DNA from: a virus
Virus record (IMG/VR): IMGVR_UViG_3300025101_000048
Span: 1-44,295 of that record
Reading direction: 5' to 3' (one strand)
DNA length: 44,295 nt
In this document: positions 1 to 6,522 of the stretch, piece after piece
Numbering within the stretch: position 1 is the stretch's first letter
Layout of the letters: every line of letters begins with the position of its first letter
Position numbers and translations under genes: made by a program
The notes under the pieces: generated by a model
Told to the model about the DNA's origin: nothing
Seen by the model: the letters and a program-made list of their open reading frames with translations, nothing else
Database searches by the model: none

Positions 1-1
1 A

Positions 2-562
2 TTACCTATGGTTCTTTGTTGTGATGAGATAGACTTTGTCACTCCAAGTGTAGCTTATGTAATGCAAGCTCCACTAGAGGGTAAGCCTCTCGTGATTACC
101 GAAGACGGCAATCGAATAGTGAAACCACATCCAATGTTTAGGATCTTTGGCACTGGAAATACACAAGGCCAAGGAGATGAGAAGTCTATGTATGCTGGTG
201 CTAGACCACAGAGCATGGCCTTTCTCAATCGTTTCACTGTCTGGAAGAAAGTCGATTACCTAAGTGCAGACCAGAGGAAGGTATTGCTCAAGAAGAAATG
301 CCCTACCCTAAACAACAAGTACGTCTCCATGATAACACAGTATGTGACAGAGCATCTGAAAGCATTCGAGCAAGGCAATGTTCTTCAGCCTATCACACCA
401 AGAGATATGCTTTCATTAGGCAAGGCGATATCGACATTCACAATCATGGACTCAAGTGAAGAGAACGCAGTTACCAACGCATTCAAATCAAGTGTGCTTG
501 ATAGGGCAACTACCCAAGATTTCGCAGTACTTAATGGCATAGTAGCCAGGGTGAGGAGTTAA
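2..562 (+). CDS. CobS/MoxR-like AAA+ ATPase, 5' end missing
   Basis: The frame is open from base 2 and continues off the left edge, so only the C-terminal part (about 187 codons) is present. Numbered from the first ATG (base 8), it shows a Walker B motif (VLCCDEID, residues 2-9), a sensor-1 asparagine in GTGNT (N51) and an arginine after a conserved FLNR (R75), followed by a helical lid. This is the pattern of MoxR-family AAA+ ATPases, closest in style to CobS, the ATPase subunit of aerobic cobaltochelatase. Walker A must lie upstream of the window. Its VWA partner lies five genes downstream (1708-3777), as expected for an AAA+/VWA two-component machine. In phages the substrate is unknown; cobalt chelation is not shown because no CobN-like subunit is visible. 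Confidence 0.85.
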   Translation, partial: LPMVLCCDEIDFVTPSVAYVMQAPLEGKPLVITEDGNRIVKPHPMFRIFGTGNTQGQGDEKSMYAGARPQSMAFLNRFTVWKKVDYLSADQRKVLLKKKCPTLNNKYVSMITQYVTEHLKAFEQGNVLQPITPRDMLSLGKAISTFTIMDSSEENAVTNAFKSSVLDRATTQDFAVLNGIVARVRS

Positions 563-563
563 T

Positions 564-782
564 ATGACACTCAAACAGTTGATAGATGAGACTGCCAAAC
601 AATCTTTTGTGGAAGGTTATAAAGCAACAGATGAAGAGGTGCTAGGTGTAATTATAGCCAAGCATTTTAAGTGGAATGGAGATTTGATTTTCAGTGTAGC
701 ACAAAAGGCATTTGAAGATGCAAACTTCCATTCCTTTAACGAGAAATTTGAACAGTTATGGGAGGATGAAGTTAATGAGTAA
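564..782 (+). CDS. Small acidic hypothetical protein (72 aa)
   Basis: It starts one base after the AAA+ gene with a good ribosome-binding site (GAGGAG), and its stop overlaps the start of the next gene. The protein is acidic and probably helical, with no motif I recognise. Its position between the AAA+ and VWA genes makes it a possible accessory factor, but that rests on context only. Confidence 0.7.
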   Translation: MTLKQLIDETAKQSFVEGYKATDEEVLGVIIAKHFKWNGDLIFSVAQKAFEDANFHSFNEKFEQLWEDEVNE

Positions 783-1104
783 GATGCCACACATTATAAT
801 AACGAAGACGATGCTGAACAAGTATATCATTGATGCAAAGGTTGATGTGCTGAAACTATTCGGAGTGCTTACGTTTCCAGTAATCAAATCGGTTGATGTC
901 TTCGATCCATATACACAGACGGGTAAGACAACCATCAGGTTCTACAAAACAAGGCGTGGTGACAAACGCATGAGCATCAAGAACCTCAAAAAGTACGCCA
1001 ATGTAGGAGACTACATCACGTTCAGCGATATAGCAGGTACGGCTCACATTAAAGGTATGACTGTAACAACAGACGGAGTCATATTTGTTAGGAAGGTGGC
1101 ATGA
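775..1104 (+). CDS. Small basic hypothetical protein (109 aa)
   Basis: I chose ATG 775 over an in-frame ATG at 712 because GGAGG (761-765) sits about 10 bases upstream and 775 overlaps the preceding stop by 8 bases, the spacing used throughout this operon. The protein is basic and mixed alpha/beta in appearance, with a central K/R-rich stretch (TTIRFYKTRRGDKR). No family recognised. It is coupled by ATGA overlap to the following micro-gene. Confidence 0.7.
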   Translation: MSKMPHIIITKTMLNKYIIDAKVDVLKLFGVLTFPVIKSVDVFDPYTQTGKTTIRFYKTRRGDKRMSIKNLKKYANVGDYITFSDIAGTAHIKGMTVTTDGVIFVRKVA

Positions 1105-1184
1105 CTGAGTTGCAGATGGAAACCATACTCAACGAAGTGTTCAAGAAATTCATACAACAATTACAAAGAGAGGAAAATGAATGA
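1101..1184 (+). CDS. 27-residue micro-protein with double ATGA coupling
   Basis: This frame encodes a 27-residue amphipathic, glutamine/glutamate-rich helix (MTELQMETILNEVFKKF at its start). Its ATG overlaps the previous stop as ATGA (1101-1104), and its own stop overlaps the next ATG as ATGA (1181-1184). Precise coupling on both sides is the main evidence that it is translated; at the least it carries ribosomes between its neighbours. Function unknown. Confidence 0.55.
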   Translation: MTELQMETILNEVFKKFIQQLQREENE

Positions 1185-1711
1185 GCGATTCAGATAAAGC
1201 AGTAGCATCAACGATGCTCAACAACATGGGCATCAAGACAGAGACAGATACCCAGACGGAGATGCCTTTAACTCAGCCGTCTCGAAGGTCTGGTGTTAGC
1301 ACTGGCAGAGAAAGAACAAAGACAAAGCCTTACAAGCCAACAGTTCCGAGAAAGTTTGATCGGAAGATCACAACGGCTGATGAGTATGCTGAGATGTACC
1401 CACATATAATGACACCTCATGTAGCACAGAAGCCAAAGATGGTGGCAGTTTTGAGAGATGTAATGAGCAAAGTATTTATCAGAGATGATGATGCGATCAT
1501 AGATCCAGAAGACTACAAGTTAATGGTCACGCTTACGACTACCTATTTCAACGACATTCTGGAGGGTGCAGGTTTCATATTCAAAGGTAAGCACGAGCAA
1601 CTAAGGAAAGATTTCGGCTGGTTTCTCAAGAACATTTTGGAAGATGAATATGTGTTCAGAAAAGGTGAAGGTCACAAGCATTACAAGGTAGTGATGAAGG
1701 GAGGAGAATGA
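1181..1711 (+). CDS. Hypothetical protein upstream of the VWA gene (176 aa)
   Basis: The first 60 or so residues are polar, T/P/R-rich and probably disordered; the remainder looks helical and folded, with an LRKDFGWFLKNIL segment near residue 145. ATG 1181 lies behind AGAGAGG and overlaps the preceding stop, and its own stop overlaps the VWA start as ATGA. It may be an adaptor for the AAA+/VWA pair, which is inference from tight coupling. No family recognised. Confidence 0.75.
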   Translation: MSDSDKAVASTMLNNMGIKTETDTQTEMPLTQPSRRSGVSTGRERTKTKPYKPTVPRKFDRKITTADEYAEMYPHIMTPHVAQKPKMVAVLRDVMSKVFIRDDDAIIDPEDYKLMVTLTTTYFNDILEGAGFIFKGKHEQLRKDFGWFLKNILEDEYVFRKGEGHKHYKVVMKGGE

Positions 1712-3777
1712 GAATGAAATCAGAATTATTTATGCACGAGATGACGGAAACGTCAGCAGTATTTGGAAGGAAAGCCAAGACGAGAGTTACCTTTGGGGGT
1801 AATGGTGCGTACACAGATGGTACGCACATTAACTTACCTGCAATGGCACAAGGGAAAGAGATAGATGATGTGTCTATTGATGTGATGCGTGGTTACACAG
1901 ACCATGAAGCAGGTCACATAAGGCACACAAACTTTAAGGAAGTAAAGAAGTTCGTAGAGAATGAATGCACTAACCCAGACGGATCATTCAACAATTTACT
2001 AAAGTCATTAGGCAATGCCGTTGAGGATGTCTGGCTTGAGCGAAAAGTTTTAAAGGAATACCCAGGTTCATGGAAGAACTTGTCTGCCGTTGCGTCTGCC
2101 GTCAATGGTGAGTTCAAGGATATGAAAGACGCAGACAAGATAGCCAAAGATTGGATGGCAGTACTGCCAGTGGCACTGACATGGGAAGGCCGTAAGGATT
2201 ACAAGGAAATAAAGAACAATGACGACTGCCTTAACATGCTTGACGATGACCTTCGAGAGAGACTTAAAGACTGGGTCAAGGAGATCAATGGGTGCAAGAG
2301 TACGAAGGATAACCACAAGTTAGCCAAGAAGATACATGACGAGGTGATGGAGGAAGCTGAGAAGAGGAAGCCAGAGCCAGAAGATAAGAAGGGTGATGGT
2401 GAAGGAGGAGGAACACCAGATCAAGACCCACCTCATGGAGATGAAGCAAACAAGGGAGACGGCGATGAAAAAGTCAACGAAGATGAAAAAGATACTACAG
2501 TCAGCGAACAACTGGAGGGAGAGGAAAGTCAAGAGGACGAAGGAAGCGATGGAAAAGGTAAGGGCTCTCCAGATGGAGAGGAAGATGGTGATAAAGAAGA
2601 TCAACCAGACGGAGGGTCTGGAGCAGATGATGCTGGAGATAAAGAAGACGGAGATAAACCAGAAGATAAAGGAGATGAAGATACAGTAGGAGCTACGGGA
2701 TCTTGGGGAGAGCATGAGATACAGACGGGAGATCTTTCGAATGCAGTGGATGCTATCATATCAAAGAGTGAGAGCCTCAAGGGAGATGGTAGTGACTACA
2801 AAGTAATGACCACCAAAGATGATCTTGTGATAACGAGGCATCACCCCAAGAGGAAACTTATGATGCCTGATGACGAGCAACATGGTCGTGATGAGTACGA
2901 AAGAAAATTAAGAGGTATGACTGGAGCACCTAATGTCATAAGGCGAAAGCTAGAGAGAGCCTTGTCTGCCAAGATGAACAGAGGATGGGAAGGTGGAAGA
3001 GAGCAAGGGAAGTTGGATACCAAGAGATTGGTTTCGGCTTTCAATGGTAAGCCAGACGTATACAAAGAGAGAGATCCAGTGCCAGAGATAGACACTGCCA
3101 CAACAATATTGATTGACTGCTCTGGTAGTATGAGTGGTAGCAAGATACGACTTGCTAATGAGATTGCGATTGCTCTTGCTGAAGCATTGGAACGTACCAC
3201 AGTTAGCTATGAAATCTTAGGGTTCACTGATAGGTCTATTGGTTGGAAGAGATTCTACAGAGAGAAAGTTAAGGGTAAAGAGCCCTTTAGTAGAGTAGAG
3301 GGGCTCTTGCATTATGTGTTCAAGGATTACAATGAGTCATTACTCAGAGCCAAACCTGCACTTGGAGGTATTCATTGTTATGCTGACAGACGTGAGAATG
3401 TAGATGGTGAGGCAATACAATGGGCTTCTCGCAGACTACTGAAGAGACATGAGAAGAGAAAGGTTATGTTGGTTCTGTCTGATGGGCTACCAGCATTTGC
3501 ATGTTCTCGTGCTGGAGGGTACGAAGACTATGACCTGATGGGTGCAGACGCTCACTGTAGATATGCCGTTGATGAAGCCATCAAATCTGGCATTGATATG
3601 ATTGGTATTGGTATACAAGATAGTTCAGTCAAGAAGTTCTACCCAGACCATGTGGTGGTGCGTAACCTAGACGATTTGCAGAAGACCGTCATCAGCAAGT
3701 TAGCCAAGGCGTTACTTGGCGAGAGGTATGAAGTTGATAACTCTGAGTTGATGAAGGTCAGAGATGCCGTCGCTTAA
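1708..3777 (+). CDS. CobT-like VWA-domain protein with N-terminal HEAGH motif
   Basis: A 689-residue protein with three parts. Residues 1-200 are helical and include H66-E-A-G-H70, with an acidic NAVEDVWLE segment (E106-D107) about 36 residues later, which resembles the zinc-binding pattern of gluzincin metallopeptidases. Residues 210-330 form a very acidic D/E/G/K-rich linker, typical of CobT. The C-terminal third is a von Willebrand factor A domain with the metal-binding MIDAS motif D470-x-S472-x-S474 and a later SDG. It pairs with the CobS-like ATPase upstream. In bacteria such pairs act as chelatase or protein-remodelling machines; here the client is unknown. ATG 1708 overlaps the previous stop; ATG 1714 is also possible. 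Confidence 0.88.
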   Translation: MRMKSELFMHEMTETSAVFGRKAKTRVTFGGNGAYTDGTHINLPAMAQGKEIDDVSIDVMRGYTDHEAGHIRHTNFKEVKKFVENECTNPDGSFNNLLKSLGNAVEDVWLERKVLKEYPGSWKNLSAVASAVNGEFKDMKDADKIAKDWMAVLPVALTWEGRKDYKEIKNNDDCLNMLDDDLRERLKDWVKEINGCKSTKDNHKLAKKIHDEVMEEAEKRKPEPEDKKGDGEGGGTPDQDPPHGDEANKGDGDEKVNEDEKDTTVSEQLEGEESQEDEGSDGKGKGSPDGEEDGDKEDQPDGGSGADDAGDKEDGDKPEDKGDEDTVGATGSWGEHEIQTGDLSNAVDAIISKSESLKGDGSDYKVMTTKDDLVITRHHPKRKLMMPDDEQHGRDEYERKLRGMTGAPNVIRRKLERALSAKMNRGWEGGREQGKLDTKRLVSAFNGKPDVYKERDPVPEIDTATTILIDCSGSMSGSKIRLANEIAIALAEALERTTVSYEILGFTDRSIGWKRFYREKVKGKEPFSRVEGLLHYVFKDYNESLLRAKPALGGIHCYADRRENVDGEAIQWASRRLLKRHEKRKVMLVLSDGLPAFACSRAGGYEDYDLMGADAHCRYAVDEAIKSGIDMIGIGIQDSSVKKFYPDHVVVRNLDDLQKTVISKLAKALLGERYEVDNSELMKVRDAVA

Positions 3778-3943
3778 AAAGAAACCGAAGACAGTTGTAC
3801 GTCTGGAATGGATGGAGTGGCATCCATCCAGACGATGGCACATGCAGTTCTGGCTGAAGGTCGGTAAGCAAGTGAGAAAGAAAAACATACGGCAGTTAGA
3901 TCGTAGCAAGATCATGCCAATAATAAGGAGTATAGATACATGA
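3764..3943 (+). CDS. Small basic hypothetical protein (59 aa)
   Basis: Starts inside the end of the VWA gene and ends in an ATGA-type overlap with the next start. The peptide is strongly basic and tryptophan-rich (WMEWHPSRRWHMQFW in the middle), which could suit nucleic-acid or protein binding. No family recognised. Confidence 0.6.
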   Translation: MPSLKKKPKTVVRLEWMEWHPSRRWHMQFWLKVGKQVRKKNIRQLDRSKIMPIIRSIDT

Positions 3944-4101
3944 CGTGGGATGAATTGAACGAGGCTTTAATAAAGATAGCGTGGGATGTCAATTACATTG
4001 CAGTTGACGAAGATGGTAGGGTCACTGTCGAGGTTAGCAATGTTGATACAAGTGAACCAATACCAGCATACACTGGATTAAATTTTGAGGAGAAGGCATG
4101 A
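3940..4101 (+). CDS. Small acidic hypothetical protein (53 aa)
   Basis: A 53-residue acidic peptide beginning MTWDELNEAL and ending NFEEKA. ATG 3940 overlaps the upstream stop (ATGA), AAGGAG lies upstream, and its own stop overlaps the next start (ATGA at 4098-4101). Real as part of a translationally coupled chain; no function recognised. Confidence 0.6.
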   Translation: MTWDELNEALIKIAWDVNYIAVDEDGRVTVEVSNVDTSEPIPAYTGLNFEEKA

Positions 4102-4310
4102 CTAGATATAACCACGCATTTGATATTGCTTTCGAAGTTATAAGCAACGAGGAAGATGGCAGTGATGTCACTGCTGATATGATGGTGGATGCTTTGGCAA
4201 AAAGGTTGAATGAATTAAAGGGAGAGGAAATCATAGAGGCTTGTGGTTGTCCCTTTGATACCTATGAGATGGAAGAACCAAAGGCCAGACGCAGAGAGGT
4301 GAAGACATGA
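4098..4310 (+). CDS. Small hypothetical protein (70 aa)
   Basis: Acidic helical protein with a cysteine pair in ACGCPF and a basic tail (KARRREVKT). Coupled by ATGA overlaps on both sides, with GAGGAGAAGG upstream. No family recognised. Confidence 0.65.
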   Translation: MTRYNHAFDIAFEVISNEEDGSDVTADMMVDALAKRLNELKGEEIIEACGCPFDTYEMEEPKARRREVKT

Positions 4311-4426
4311 TAGAAGAGATAAATGGAAGATGGACTTGCACTGAATGTGGTTATCAATGGAGTGCGATGTTAGGTGATAACGAAATTCCTGACACTTGCA
4401 GTTGCGAAGGAGATGATGATGACTAG
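4307..4426 (+). CDS. Zinc-ribbon micro-protein (39 aa)
   Basis: A 39-residue peptide with CTEC (residues 11-14) and CSC (31-33), the spacing of a small treble-clef or zinc ribbon, ending in an acidic run. ATG 4307 overlaps the previous stop as ATGA, and its TAG overlaps the start of the next zinc-ribbon gene. A structural zinc site is inferred from the cysteines. Confidence 0.6.
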   Translation: MIEEINGRWTCTECGYQWSAMLGDNEIPDTCSCEGDDDD

Positions 4427-4637
4427 GTGTCCTCGATGCCAGAGTGAAGTGAGTTTAGTTTTTGTGCATGGGCATTACCAATGTCCCATGTGCAAAAGTA
4501 ATGTCGATGATTGTTGTCAAGGTGAGGTGTGTCAAGTGCCAGAACCTACAAAGAAATTTCGTAATTGGTTAGAGGAAAAAGGATTGCCACACAGACGATG
4601 GGGCAAAGTAATTAAGGAAGGGAAAAAGAATGAGTGA
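4419..4637 (+). CDS. Zinc-ribbon protein (72 aa)
   Basis: I chose ATG 4419 because AAGGAG (4407-4412) sits six bases upstream; 4413 and 4416 are alternatives, and 4374 would overlap the whole upstream gene. It begins MTRCPRC and carries CPRC...CPMC, a classic zinc ribbon, then a CC...C group and a basic C-terminus. It could bind nucleic acid. It is adjacent to another zinc-ribbon micro-gene. Confidence 0.7.
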   Translation: MTRCPRCQSEVSLVFVHGHYQCPMCKSNVDDCCQGEVCQVPEPTKKFRNWLEEKGLPHRRWGKVIKEGKKNE

Positions 4638-5154
4638 ATACGATGGAGAACGTAGAATACTACCAAAAGTATTGTGGATGCCTATAAACATAAAAGATCA
4701 GTTTAATAAAATCGAACATGAGATAGAAAAAGCAAAACAAAATAAGGAATCTGATTACAACAATCTGTACATAAAGCACTTCGAAGATTTAAAAGAGGAT
4801 GCCTTATCGTTTATGACATCAAGAGGGATGAAGCCGAAAAGACCTAAGATAACGCAAAGAATAAGTTTAACAGATACTCGGAAAGAGATGTGGCACAGAC
4901 GAACAGTTGTGCTTGACATGAAACATCATGGAGAATGGATAGCAACAAAGGAGGAATGTTATCCTAGTACAGTGAATGAACTTATAGCTGAAGCAGTTGA
5001 TAGGATTTCAGAGGAAATACCCTCAAGAAATTGTGGAAACCCAATAAGTGTAACTGACTGCACTCTTGTAAGCTACAACACAGAGGAGATAGGGGCTAGG
5101 GAGTGTTGGGATTGTGGCAGTAAAAATTATGAGGAGAAGAATAATGAGGGATAG
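4630..5154 (+). CDS. Hypothetical protein with C-terminal CxxC (174 aa)
   Basis: A mixed helical protein with a charged coiled segment (residues 20-60) and a C-terminal ECWDCGSKN. ATG 4630 follows GGAAGGG and overlaps the previous gene by 8 bases. No family recognised; the late cysteines suggest a metal site, but a second pair is not obvious. Confidence 0.7.
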   Translation: MSEYDGERRILPKVLWMPINIKDQFNKIEHEIEKAKQNKESDYNNLYIKHFEDLKEDALSFMTSRGMKPKRPKITQRISLTDTRKEMWHRRTVVLDMKHHGEWIATKEECYPSTVNELIAEAVDRISEEIPSRNCGNPISVTDCTLVSYNTEEIGARECWDCGSKNYEEKNNEG

Positions 5155-5371
5155 AGCATTCAGACGTTCACAGAGAGAACGTGCAATAGATAAAGCAAAG
5201 CGAAGTCAGATAGGTAAAACCTATGGTGACGATTTTAACTACGGAAGAATAGCAGACCACTTGCGTCTATGCTCATGTTGGATGTGTTCATCAGACGGAC
5301 ATGGTGAAGAAAGCTATCAAGTATTAAAAGCCAATGCAGATACAATGCAACAGTTGAAGGAGGACAAATGA
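5144..5371 (+). CDS. Small basic CSCxMC phage protein (75 aa)
   Basis: ATG 5144 is preferred over 5114 because GAGGAGAAG precedes it and it leaves only an 11-base overlap with the upstream gene. It has an R-rich N-terminal helix (MRDRAFRRSQRERA) and a CSCWMC motif near residue 45. Short phage proteins with a basic helix followed by L..CSC.MC are widespread and uncharacterised; the layout suggests RNA or DNA binding, which is inference. Confidence 0.7.
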   Translation: MRDRAFRRSQRERAIDKAKRSQIGKTYGDDFNYGRIADHLRLCSCWMCSSDGHGEESYQVLKANADTMQQLKEDK

Positions 5372-5820
5372 TCCAGAAATTCTACGATAAAATACATACG
5401 ATCTTTGATGGTCTGGCAGACGATCAAAGGGTTACTATATACAACCAGCTAGGCGAGAAGTTAATGAAGGATAACTTGTTGCCTAGCCAGACGAGTAAGC
5501 CTAAGAAAGCCAGGGGGTGGAGGCCGTCTGGGCATGTCAGCTTTAAGCACATTACTGGTTTCGATCCGAAGAAGACAATGATTGCAAGGATTGAAGGAAC
5601 AATGGTGAAGGATTACATGACAGTAGATGAGGGTGAGTTGATTATCATAATGAAAGATAAGAAGTATGCAGTGTGTGTCAGAGATAACCTTGATGCCGCT
5701 GATTTAATAGGTGATAGATACAATGAGTTGAAAAATTTATCACCTCAATTTAATAGTCCAGATCCGAAGGTGAATTGGAAGGATCTTAATAGGTGGTGTG
5801 ATAAACACTATAATAAGTAG
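5368..5820 (+). CDS. Hypothetical protein (150 aa)
   Basis: Strong ribosome-binding site (AAGGAGG) and ATGA overlap with the previous gene. The N-terminus is helical and a central region (about residues 45-110) looks beta-rich. No motif recognised. It is the last gene before a promoter-bearing gap that opens the lysogeny island. Confidence 0.7.
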   Translation: MIQKFYDKIHTIFDGLADDQRVTIYNQLGEKLMKDNLLPSQTSKPKKARGWRPSGHVSFKHITGFDPKKTMIARIEGTMVKDYMTVDEGELIIIMKDKKYAVCVRDNLDAADLIGDRYNELKNLSPQFNSPDPKVNWKDLNRWCDKHYNK

Positions 5821-5846
5821 TTAAATTGAACGTAACCGAAATAGTG

Positions 5847-5875
5847 TTGACAGTGGTGTATTCGGTGTGTATAGG
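5847..5875 (+). promoter_or_regulatory. Sigma-70-type promoter for the lysogeny island
   Basis: A perfect TTGACA (5847-5852), a 17-base spacer and TATAGG (5870-5875). It is the best-formed promoter I see in the left arm, and it lies in the only sizeable gap (5821-5931) before the basic peptide, LuxR-type regulator and integrase, so these genes can be expressed separately from the early operon. Confidence 0.6.
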
Positions 5876-5931
5876 ATACTATACAGTTGAGGAGAGCAGT
5901 GTTATTTTAATCAATATAAAAGGAGAGAACA

Positions 5932-6069
5932 ATGATAATAAATACATTAAGAAAAGGACCACCAAGACGATGGAAACTCAGCCTTAGTACTTGGCTAAGA
6001 AAAGCCACAATCAAATTAGTTTCATACAACAAGCATGCTTTCGGCGGTGGCCGAAGACATCTTACATAG
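5932..6069 (+). CDS. Basic 45-residue peptide ahead of the LuxR-type regulator
   Basis: A short frame with a strong ribosome-binding site (AAGGAGAG, about 7 bases upstream), encoding a highly basic peptide (MIINTLRKGPPRRWK at the start, GGGRRHLT at the end). It is the first frame downstream of the 5847 promoter and stops 12 bases before the LuxR-type gene. Function unknown; it could be a leader peptide. Confidence 0.45.
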   Translation: MIINTLRKGPPRRWKLSLSTWLRKATIKLVSYNKHAFGGGRRHLT

Positions 6070-6081
6070 AGGGGGCAAGCT

Positions 6082-6522
6082 ATGAAACAACTAGATAGGA
6101 TAGAGTGGAAGTTAGATAACCTTATAGATAGACTAAACAATGGACTTGCAACAAAACAAGTTAGCCCACCCATTGAGGCAGACGACAGACCAGAGGTGGT
6201 GCTTGCAGGTTTCACAACTAAACAACATGGGGTTATCCAAATGCTTTGTCGATCAGCTACTAACGGTGACATTGCAAAAAGGTTACAGATAACTGAGAAC
6301 ACGGCGAAAGTTCATGTTAGGACAATCGCTAGAAAATTTGGGGTGCAGATGAGAGCCCAAGTAATTCTGAAGACGATCAATGCACTCAAGGAAATAGATG
6401 ACGAGAGTTATCGTTTGTTGTCGAAAGGTTTGCCCAAAGATTGGGATGCCAATTATGACAAGGAAGGTGGAAAGGCTTTCGATCACCTGATAATAGGAGA
6501 TGGTGTAGGAAATGGGACTTAA
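6082..6522 (+). CDS. LuxR/GerE-type helix-turn-helix regulator
   Basis: A 146-residue protein with a short N-terminal helix (possible coiled coil, residues 1-22) and a LuxR-family HTH at residues 44-98 (FTTKQHGVIQML, GDIAKRLQITENTAKVHV). There is no receiver or autoinducer domain. It starts behind AGAGGGGG and overlaps the integrase start by 11 bases, so the two are probably co-translated. A role in the lysogeny decision or integrase control is inferred from position; no CI-like repressor is visible in the window. Confidence 0.85.
   Translation: MKQLDRIEWKLDNLIDRLNNGLATKQVSPPIEADDRPEVVLAGFTTKQHGVIQMLCRSATNGDIAKRLQITENTAKVHVRTIARKFGVQMRAQVILKTINALKEIDDESYRLLSKGLPKDWDANYDKEGGKAFDHLIIGDGVGNGT

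Noticed and set aside
2320-2715. Long open frame on the minus strand opposite the VWA gene, with hydrophobic I/S/F-rich product
   Set aside because: It is the complement of the acidic GA-rich linker of the VWA protein; low-complexity coding sequence creates such frames. It has no ribosome-binding site.
2-3777. True aerobic cobaltochelatase for cobalamin synthesis
   Set aside because: CobS/CobT similarity is in the AAA+ and VWA scaffolds only; no CobN-like catalytic subunit or other cobalamin gene is present in the window.
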